Source: Sulfurimonas sp.
GTDB taxonomy: Bacteria > Campylobacterota > Campylobacteria > Campylobacterales > Sulfurimonadaceae
Reading direction: 5' to 3'
DNA length: 5,105 bases
Assembly: GCA_022712775.1 (NCBI GenBank)
Contig: JAFLJZ010000127.1
Span: forward strand, 1-5,105
The translations under genes were made by a program, and so were the position numbers. A model generated the notes under the pieces. It did no database searches. It saw nothing but the letters and a program-made list of their open reading frames with translations, and was not told where the DNA came from. Below, piece by piece: positions 1 through 5,105 of the stretch; within the stretch, counting starts at the first letter, position 1; each line of letters starts with the position of its first letter.

Positions 1-1075
1 AACAGTACAAAAATTCACACCTTCAAAGGATGATGATTTTGTACTAACTTTGAGTACAAATAAAGACACAATATATGTTGGAGAAGCATTTGAGTTGCTT
101 TTAACCCTTCAGCAAAAAAAGTCTACAAAAATTGTTGATAATGAATTTGTACAACCTTCTTTTAAAGGTTTCTGGATAAAAGGGGAACCAAAGCAGACAA
201 GAGTTGAAGATGATGCCTATATCACAACTAAAGTTCTTTATTCACTTGCACCACAAAGAGTAGGTAGTTTAAAAATAGCAGCAGCACAAATGAAAATAGC
301 TTCAAGAAAAAATAAAAAAAATTATTGGGGTGGATTTTTTCCTGAAGTGAAATGGAGAAGCTATTTTTCAAATGATTTAAGTATAGAATCAAAGGCACTC
401 CCATCAGGTGTAAGTTTAGTTGGTGACTTTAAAATTCAAGCCTCAGTAGACAAGACAGAGGTAAATGCGAACGAGGTTGTAAACCTTACTATTAAGGTAG
501 TAGGAGATGGAAATTTAGAAGATATATCTAGTTTCAAACCCTATCTTGACGCAGTAAGTGTTTTTGATGAAAAAATACTTATACAGGATAAACTACTCTC
601 ACAGCAAATTACCCTTGTATCAGAACAGAGTTTTACGATTCCATCCTTTTCTTTAAAAACTTTTAATACTGTAACAAATGATATTAAAATTATTTCTACA
701 CAAGAAATTCAAATTAAAGTTAAAAATGAAAAAGTAAGGCAAGAAGTGATAATTACAAGGGACGAAACTAAAATAAAAGTTGTTTCTAGTGATAAAGAAA
801 ATGGCTATAGTCAATTATGGTTATTTATAAGTTTTCTTATCGGGTTAATCCTTGGAATTTTCATTATGTTTTTAAAGTCAATGAAATTTTCTAAAAGTAC
901 AAAGCTTGATTTGAAAAATCATAAGATACTTTTAGTGAAACTTATGCCATTTAGAGATGACGAAGAGGTTGAAAATATACTCAATACAATAGAGAGTAAT
1001 CTTTATAGAGGTACAAAGTTAGCTGTAGATAAAAAAGTTTTAAAAGAAGTAATTAAACGGTATGAGATACACTAG
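1..1075 (+). CDS. batD: BatD-like aerotolerance membrane protein, 5'-truncated by window edge
   Basis: This frame is open from the left edge, so the true start and any signal peptide lie outside; 357 residues are visible, read from position 2. A TTG at 50 is an internal leucine codon, since conserved-looking sequence precedes it. The visible part begins near the end of one beta-rich domain and enters a YVGEAF motif (residues 25-30). A second beta-rich repeat carries VGDGNLEDI (about 167-175); the G-x-G-N-L pattern is typical of BatD. One strong transmembrane helix (about 272-291, nucleotides 815-874) is followed by a lysine-rich stretch and a tail of about 66 residues. That predicts a periplasmic body, a single anchor and a cytoplasmic C-terminus. 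In known systems BatD sits with MoxR, DUF58 and VWA proteins BatA/BatB and is linked to oxygen or stress tolerance; its biochemical role is unresolved. Those partners would be expected upstream, outside the window. The gene ends 2 bp from convergent tyrA. Family call is good; exact function is uncertain. Confidence 0.78.
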   Translation, partial: TVQKFTPSKDDDFVLTLSTNKDTIYVGEAFELLLTLQQKKSTKIVDNEFVQPSFKGFWIKGEPKQTRVEDDAYITTKVLYSLAPQRVGSLKIAAAQMKIASRKNKKNYWGGFFPEVKWRSYFSNDLSIESKALPSGVSLVGDFKIQASVDKTEVNANEVVNLTIKVVGDGNLEDISSFKPYLDAVSVFDEKILIQDKLLSQQITLVSEQSFTIPSFSLKTFNTVTNDIKIISTQEIQIKVKNEKVRQEVIITRDETKIKVVSSDKENGYSQLWLFISFLIGLILGIFIMFLKSMKFSKSTKLDLKNHKILLVKLMPFRDDEEVENILNTIESNLYRGTKLAVDKKVLKEVIKRYEIH

Positions 1076-1094
1076 ACTTAATCTAGAATCTCAT
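1062..1094. terminator. Hairpin across the batD/tyrA convergent stops, possible bidirectional terminator
   Basis: A perfect 7-bp arm, ATGAGAT (1062-1068) with ATCTCAT (1088-1094), is followed by an ACA/A internal loop. A 5-bp inner stem CTAGA (1072-1076) with TCTAG (1082-1086) closes on a CTTAA loop. An outer AAACG (1055-1059) with CGTTT (1099-1103) can add 5 bp across a further internal loop. The structure contains both stop codons (TAG 1073-1075 on plus, TAA 1078-1080 on minus). A short T run follows on the plus strand (1101-1104), and a shorter one flanks the minus side. The stem is AT-rich with weak U-tracts, so termination activity is inferred from position and symmetry. Confidence 0.45.
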
Positions 1095-1908
1095 GGAGCG
1101 TTTTACCGCTATTCATTGCACGACCAACATCTTCCCAGTTTTCATCGCGTATATCTTTTTTAAGTTGGCTGAGTTCACTTTCAAAGAGTTCTATTGCTTC
1201 AAGTACATTGTCTTTATTTTGCCTGAAAATATCTTCCCACATATGTGGTGAACTTTTTGCTAAACGGCTCATAGAACGAAACCCACCAGCTGCAAGTGCT
1301 ATAATATTGTGCTTATTTTCTTGTTTCATTACCGTGTTTGCAATAGAGTAAGAGATGGCATGAGGCATATGTGATATAAAAGCAGCGTGGCGATCATGTT
1401 CTTCAGCTTTCATAAAATATTTTTTCATACCAAGTGCTTTAAAGATTTTTTTTGCTACTGTGCTTTGAATTTCTCCACTCTCTTCTAAGTCACATAAAAC
1501 AACTACTTTTGCAGTGTATAAGTTTTCTATAGCAGCACTTGGACCAAAATTCTCGGTTCCCGTCATTGGATGTGAAGCTACAAAGTTGTGTCTTATAACT
1601 TGTGGGACAGAAGACACTATGATTTCTTTTGTACTACCTAAGTCGATGATAGTCGTATTTTGAGAAACATCTGTAAGTTCTTTTAAACTTGCGATTACTC
1701 CATTAACTGGAATCGCTAAAAAAATAACATCACATTTTTTGATATCTTTTATGGAAACTATTTTTTTAACTAACCCAAGTTCAAGGGCGAGTTTTTTATG
1801 TTCTTCATTGTGATCAATTCCTACAATAGAATCAATAAAATCTAATTTTTTTAAACTAAGTGCGAGTGAACCACCCATAAGTCCTAAGCCGATAATTGCG
1901 ATGTTCAT
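1078..1908 (-). CDS. tyrA: Prephenate dehydrogenase (monofunctional TyrA)
   Basis: Oxidatively decarboxylates prephenate to 4-hydroxyphenylpyruvate with NAD(P)+, the committed step toward tyrosine in the cytoplasm. The 276-residue protein opens with a Rossmann dinucleotide site: G7-x-G9-x-x-G12 in GLGLMGGS, and an acidic D32 at the end of strand 2 that suggests NAD+ preference. Family signatures follow in order: DLGSTK (89-94), HPMTGTE (113-119, H113 matching the catalytic histidine), H171-D172, SHMPH (179-183), and GGFRSMSRLAKSSPHMW (208-224), where R215 probably contacts substrate. The C-terminus is all-helical. There is no chorismate mutase fusion and no ACT domain, so this length is normal for the short form and tyrosine feedback through ACT is not expected. 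The ATG fits the immediate start of the Rossmann strand (MNIAIIG); no strong Shine-Dalgarno precedes it. The gene is divergent from bamA and appears monocistronic, with a TATAAT box about 27 bp upstream. All key motifs look intact. Confidence 0.95.
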   Translation of the reverse strand: MNIAIIGLGLMGGSLALSLKKLDFIDSIVGIDHNEEHKKLALELGLVKKIVSIKDIKKCDVIFLAIPVNGVIASLKELTDVSQNTTIIDLGSTKEIIVSSVPQVIRHNFVASHPMTGTENFGPSAAIENLYTAKVVVLCDLEESGEIQSTVAKKIFKALGMKKYFMKAEEHDRHAAFISHMPHAISYSIANTVMKQENKHNIIALAAGGFRSMSRLAKSSPHMWEDIFRQNKDNVLEAIELFESELSQLKKDIRDENWEDVGRAMNSGKTLHEILD

Positions 1909-1934
1909 ACATAATCTTTGTAATAATTTTTTAA

Positions 1935-1940
1935 ATTATA
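1935..1940 (-). promoter_or_regulatory. Putative -10 box for tyrA
   Basis: The minus strand reads a perfect TATAAT here, ending 26 bp before the tyrA ATG, which gives a predicted leader of about 20 nt. No TTGACA-like -35 box lies at the expected spacing. That is common in Campylobacterota sigma-70 promoters, which rely on the -10 and upstream AT-rich sequence. In DNA this AT-rich a hexamer can occur by chance; its position in a 90-bp divergent gap supports the call. Confidence 0.55.
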
Positions 1941-1962
1941 CTAAGTTTAACCTCAAAATGGG

Positions 1963-1968
1963 TAAAAT
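1963..1968 (+). promoter_or_regulatory. Possible -10 box for bamA
   Basis: TAAAAT, one mismatch from TATAAT, lies 30 bp before the bamA ATG and would give a leader of roughly 23 nt. It has no clear -35 box. It is the best plus-strand candidate in the divergent gap, but nearby AT-rich alternatives cannot be excluded. The bamA start itself has only a weak ribosome site, GGA at 1991-1993. Confidence 0.3.
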
Positions 1969-1998
1969 CTCTATTAATTTTATGACAATTGGATTTTA

Positions 1999-4236
1999 AT
2001 GAAACTCTTTTTATTCTTTATACTTACTATACTAGCTATGAATGTACAAGCAATGACGATAACATCTATTAAATACGAAGGTATGGTACACATATCAGAG
2101 CCTGTTGCTTTAAGAATGTTAGAGTTTGAAGTAGGTGACGAAGTAGATGAGCAAACTCTTGACCAAGCACTAAAAGCATACTATAAACAGGGCTATTTTA
2201 AAGATGCATGGGTTGATTTTGAAAATGGTATTTTAACATTTAACTTTATAGAAAAACCAATTATTTCACAAATCGTGTTAGAGGGTTGGAAAGAGAATGA
2301 TGAGGACGAAGTAAAGGGAACTATTATTCAGATTAAAAAAGGTTCTTTATACAATGAAAAAAAGCTCCAAGATGCTAAAAAAAGAATTATTGCAGCGATT
2401 TCACAAGAAGGTTCAATTGACAGTGTTGTTGAAATAGAAAAAGAATTTTTAGAAAATGGAAGTATAAAGGTTACTTTTGTTGTTAATGAGGGTGAAGAAA
2501 TTATTATTCAAAAGCTAGAATACGATGGTGTTAAGGGATTAGATAGTGATGATTTTGATGATGTTATAGCAAATAAAGAGCTTGAGTGGGCAGGTTGGTT
2601 ATTTGGAAGAAATGATGGTGCAATGAGTCTTGCTGATTTAGAATATGACAACTTAAGAATTCGTGATTATTATATGCAAAATGGATATTTAGATTCGAAA
2701 ATTGAGCAACCATTTGTACGTGTAAATTTTGATAACTATACTGCAGAGATGAGTTATGATGTTGAAGAGGGGCCAGTATATACAATCAATAGTATATCTA
2801 TTCACCAAGCAACAGAAGTAATTGATGAGGCAAAGGTTCAAGAGATTATTACACTAGAAAATGGTGAAGTATTTAATATTAAAACTTTTAGAGATGATGC
2901 TGATAAAATTAAAACACTTGTTGCGGATTTATCATATGCTTTTGTTCAAGTAATTCCAGATTTACAAAAAAATAAAGAAAATAATACTGTAGATGTTGTA
3001 TATAAGATTATACCAGGTGAAAGAGTAAGAATTCGTGATGTTATCATTTCAGGAAATACAAGAACACTCGATAGAGTTATACGTAGAGAACTTTACTTAG
3101 GTGCAGGAGATATGTACTCTTTAACAGATTTAAAAGATTCTAAAAATGCACTTGGACGTCTTGGATTTTTTGATGCGAATGCTATTGAAGAGAAAAGAAT
3201 TACAAATGACACTATGGACTTAGTTGTCAAAGTTAAAGAAGCCGCAACTGGTAATATTCAGATTGGTGGTGGATATGGAAGTTATGGTGGTCTTCTACTC
3301 TCTTTTGGAGTAAGTGACAACAATATCTGGGGTTCTGGTATTAATATGGGATTGAGTTTAGAAAAATCTCAAGTAACAACAAGTGCTTCTTTTAATGTAA
3401 GTAACCCAAGACTTAATGATAGTGATTTTAGTGGTAACTTTGGTATTTTTTCAAACTCTTCTGAATTTAATGATTATACAGTAGACAGTCAGGGTATTAA
3501 TATCGGAACAGGACATAGGTTTACACGTCATATTACAGGATACTTAGGGTATGGTTTTTCAAATAATAACTATCAAGTTTCACAAGCTGCGATTGATTCA
3601 GGTCTTTATGACTTAAGATTTTTTGAGAGTTACGCTAAAAGTTCTACAACTGTAAGTGTAAAATTTGATAATACAGATGACTATTATTTACCTCGTATGG
3701 GCTTAACAGCGACACAAAGTTTAGAAAAAGCTGGAGTAGGTGGAGATGCAGATTTTGTTAAAAGTAGAACAGAGTTTGCAAAATTTAATGGTCTTGAAGA
3801 TTATATTGGTTTTGATGCAATTGCACGATATAAGGCTAGATATTATCATATAGTAGACACAGGGTTTGTACCACTTGCTGAAAGATTTTATATGGGTGGT
3901 ATTGGTAGTGTTAGAGGATATGAATCGTTTTCTATTTCTCCAACAGATGTTACGGGGACTACTATTTTTAGAAGAGGTGGTACGCAAACCTTTTCAAATA
4001 GTGCAGAACTTAGTTTTCCACTTGTTCCAAAGGCTAAAATGCGTTTAGTTACTTTTGTGGATTATGGTATTATTAAAGATAATACTTCTGGTAATATTTC
4101 TCGTGGTGGTTTTGGTCTAGGACTAGAGTGGTTCTCTCCTGTTGGACCTATTCAGTTAGTATTTGCAAGACCATTAGGTCAAGAAGATGGAGATCTTCTT
4201 GCTCCATTTGAATTTACTATGGGACAAAGATTCTAG
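1999..4236 (+). CDS. bamA: Outer-membrane protein assembly factor BamA (Omp85 family)
   Basis: Central component of the BAM complex, which folds and inserts beta-barrel proteins into the outer membrane. The 745-residue precursor starts with a Sec signal peptide (1-18, hydrophobic core, likely cut after VQA), which supports the ATG chosen. Five periplasmic POTRA domains can be traced by their beta-alpha-alpha-beta-beta pattern: about 19-87, 88-167, 168-259, 260-341 and 342-416. POTRA5 is the clearest, with SGNTRTLDRVIRREL followed by LGRLGFFDAN. From about 417 glycine- and aromatic-rich alternating strands form the 16-stranded barrel. VRGY at 638-641 is the conserved loop-6 motif (VRGF/Y), and the protein ends in phenylalanine (FEFTMGQRF), as expected for an outer-membrane beta-signal. 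I saw no cysteines. Five POTRAs and this length favour BamA over TamA (three POTRAs, shorter). The gene is divergent from tyrA; its stop overlaps the convergent phosphatase stop by 4 bp. BamB-E partners are not in the window. Confidence 0.95.
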   Translation: MKLFLFFILTILAMNVQAMTITSIKYEGMVHISEPVALRMLEFEVGDEVDEQTLDQALKAYYKQGYFKDAWVDFENGILTFNFIEKPIISQIVLEGWKENDEDEVKGTIIQIKKGSLYNEKKLQDAKKRIIAAISQEGSIDSVVEIEKEFLENGSIKVTFVVNEGEEIIIQKLEYDGVKGLDSDDFDDVIANKELEWAGWLFGRNDGAMSLADLEYDNLRIRDYYMQNGYLDSKIEQPFVRVNFDNYTAEMSYDVEEGPVYTINSISIHQATEVIDEAKVQEIITLENGEVFNIKTFRDDADKIKTLVADLSYAFVQVIPDLQKNKENNTVDVVYKIIPGERVRIRDVIISGNTRTLDRVIRRELYLGAGDMYSLTDLKDSKNALGRLGFFDANAIEEKRITNDTMDLVVKVKEAATGNIQIGGGYGSYGGLLLSFGVSDNNIWGSGINMGLSLEKSQVTTSASFNVSNPRLNDSDFSGNFGIFSNSSEFNDYTVDSQGINIGTGHRFTRHITGYLGYGFSNNNYQVSQAAIDSGLYDLRFFESYAKSSTTVSVKFDNTDDYYLPRMGLTATQSLEKAGVGGDADFVKSRTEFAKFNGLEDYIGFDAIARYKARYYHIVDTGFVPLAERFYMGGIGSVRGYESFSISPTDVTGTTIFRRGGTQTFSNSAELSFPLVPKAKMRLVTFVDYGIIKDNTSGNISRGGFGLGLEWFSPVGPIQLVFARPLGQEDGDLLAPFEFTMGQRF

Positions 4237-5105
4237 AAGGCTACTTTTATACCTTCTATCTCTGTTACTTTTTTAAGAGCATCTTTACAAAGGTAAAGAC
4301 TGCTTTGTGATTCTACTTTTATAACTCCATTTTCAAAACTCAAATCAAAATCAATATTTCTTGGCTTATGTGAAAGCAAAGCAATACTTAGAGAAATTAA
4401 ATAGCTTAGTGCATTAATAGTTTGTGTATCTGGAAGTAAGGAAGCATATTTCTGTATATGTTTTTTTGATGGAAGCTTGTTTTTTGCGTATCTTGTGAGT
4501 GTTGCAATGAGCATAATCTGAGAATGTGTAAAACCATATTCTAATGCACTTTTAATGAGATGGTATGAATGTCTATTTTTAGAAAAAAAATGTATATTAC
4601 TACCACTTGGATATAACTTTGAGGCTATTGCTAAATCATAACGATATTTTTTTTCAATTCCTAAATATTTATAAGTTAAATCAAAAAGTTTTTTACTTAT
4701 AAGATTTAAATGATTTGAATAACTCGTATTGTTTATGTTAGAATCAATAAGGTAGCGTACAGAGGTGTTATAGTTGTGCGGAAACCTGTCCTTAGAGTTT
4801 CTAAGTAAGTCACTTAGGTAAACACCTTCACGAACGCCTACACCACTTGTAATGATATTTTTAAAAGGTATTTTTTTCAGCAGTCGTTGTAAAATTAAAA
4901 CTCCAGGTTTAATAATATCAAATCTATTTCTTTTAATTTTTAATTCTTTTAAATATTCTTCATCAGATTTTAAAATTGAATCAATATAATAAATAAAAGT
5001 TTGAGGACAAAACTCATAGGCATGTAGTTTATTTAAGGGATACTCTTCTCTAAGCATAATAGCACTTGCGATGGCTCTAAAAGTGCCACCTATGCCTATT
5101 AGTGT
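4233..5105 (-). CDS. Ppx/GppA-family phosphatase, 5'-truncated by window edge
   Basis: Probable exopolyphosphatase and/or pppGpp 5'-phosphohydrolase, a cytoplasmic enzyme linking polyphosphate and the stringent response. About 290 C-terminal residues are visible; the frame stays open to the right edge, so the ATG at 5055-5057 is an internal methionine, not the start. Residues upstream of it read IGIGGTFRAIASA, the glycine-rich phosphate-binding segment of the second actin/Hsp70-like domain. Then come YPLNKLHAYEF, RFDIIKPGVLIL (about 61-72) and GVGVREGVY (88-96), matching the family's R-x-D-x-I-x-P-G and G-x-R-E-G signatures. The C-terminal helical domain is HD-related, with NRHSYHLI (about 177-184) and a TLTRY segment, but the usual LH(D/E)xG site reads LYPSG (4602-4616), so metal binding there is unlikely. 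The N-terminal actin-like half with catalytic acidic residues is outside, so Ppx and GppA cannot be separated. The stop shares CTAG with the bamA stop. Confidence 0.85.
   Translation of the reverse strand, partial: TLIGIGGTFRAIASAIMLREEYPLNKLHAYEFCPQTFIYYIDSILKSDEEYLKELKIKRNRFDIIKPGVLILQRLLKKIPFKNIITSGVGVREGVYLSDLLRNSKDRFPHNYNTSVRYLIDSNINNTSYSNHLNLISKKLFDLTYKYLGIEKKYRYDLAIASKLYPSGSNIHFFSKNRHSYHLIKSALEYGFTHSQIMLIATLTRYAKNKLPSKKHIQKYASLLPDTQTINALSYLISLSIALLSHKPRNIDFDLSFENGVIKVESQSSLYLCKDALKKVTEIEGIKVAF
4234..4258. terminator. Hairpin at the bamA/ppx-gppA convergent stops, possible bidirectional terminator
   Basis: A perfect 7-bp inverted repeat, TAGAAGG (4234-4240) with CCTTCTA (4252-4258), flanks an 11-nt loop. 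AGA (4228-4230) with TCT (4259-4261) can extend it past a bulge. The left arm begins with the bamA stop codon, and the rest is coding sequence for the C-terminus of the minus-strand phosphatase. The nearest plus-strand T run (4269-4274) lies about 10 nt beyond the stem, so it does not fit a classical intrinsic terminator well. The call rests mainly on position. Confidence 0.33.

Noticed and set aside
50..52. TTG as a possible start of the batD reading frame
   Set aside because: The frame is open all the way to the left edge and the upstream residues continue smoothly into the BatD-like domain, so this is an internal leucine codon of a truncated gene.
1446..1453. Run of eight T in tyrA (and eight A at 4583-4590 in the phosphatase) as phase-variation tracts
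   Set aside because: Runs of this length are expected in such AT-rich coding DNA, both frames are intact, and Campylobacterota phase variation usually uses longer poly-G/C tracts in surface-structure genes.
2564..2785. 73-codon minus-strand open frame inside bamA
   Set aside because: It is antisense to POTRA-coding sequence, has a low-complexity His/Gln/Asn-rich translation with no recognisable domain, and no ribosome site; a shadow of bamA.
3721..3987. 88-codon minus-strand open frame inside the bamA barrel region
   Set aside because: It is antisense to barrel strands and the conserved VRGY motif, its Ser/Asn/Thr/Ile-rich translation resembles no family, and bamA is clearly the real gene.
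3866..4048. 60-codon plus-strand open frame in another frame of bamA
   Set aside because: It is wholly contained in the BamA barrel coding region, with no independent start signal or domain.
5055..5057. Minus-strand ATG as the start of the phosphatase gene
   Set aside because: Sixteen upstream in-frame codons encode the conserved glycine-rich IGIGGTFRAIASA segment, so the gene continues past the right edge.
1..5105. Mobile element, CRISPR, defence or toxin-antitoxin system
   Set aside because: All four genes are recognisable core functions with similar base composition. I saw no direct-repeat arrays, transposase motifs, attachment sites or small paired genes.

Overview
The window looks like a chromosomal housekeeping segment from an AT-rich, Gram-negative Campylobacterota bacterium (formerly Epsilonproteobacteria), probably a Sulfurimonas- or Sulfurovum-like sulfur or hydrogen oxidiser. 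This assignment rests on the low GC content, the lysine/isoleucine/asparagine-rich proteins, the short intergenic spaces, and a divergent tyrA-bamA pair. As I recall, Campylobacter jejuni has the same pair back to back (Cj0130/Cj0129c). It is inference, not a database match.

Layout: four protein genes fill almost the whole window. (1) 1-1075, plus strand: the 3' part of a BatD-like membrane protein, with its start beyond the left edge. (2) 1078-1908, minus strand: complete tyrA, a monofunctional prephenate dehydrogenase. (3) 1909-1998: a 90-bp intergenic region between divergent genes, with a TATAAT box facing tyrA and a weaker TAAAAT box facing bamA. (4) 1999-4236, plus strand: complete bamA, with a signal peptide, five POTRA domains and a C-terminal barrel. 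(5) 4233-5105, minus strand: the 3' part of a Ppx/GppA-family phosphatase, with its start beyond the right edge. No stretch over 300 bases lacks a gene. I saw no tRNA, rRNA, CRISPR array, insertion sequence or phage gene.

The genes do not form one pathway. BatD belongs to the Bat/aerotolerance cluster (normally with MoxR and VWA-domain proteins), TyrA makes the precursor of tyrosine, BamA inserts outer-membrane beta-barrel proteins, and Ppx/GppA acts on polyphosphate or pppGpp. They alternate in orientation (+ - + -), so the window holds at least four transcription units.

The most notable structure is at the two convergent junctions. Each is extremely tight: a 2-bp gap between batD and tyrA, and a 4-bp overlap sharing CTAG between bamA and ppx/gppA. 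Each also carries an inverted repeat that runs over the stop codons into coding sequence. These could serve as bidirectional terminators encoded in the gene tails. I found no convincing evidence of a new biological system; the rest is ordinary core genome.
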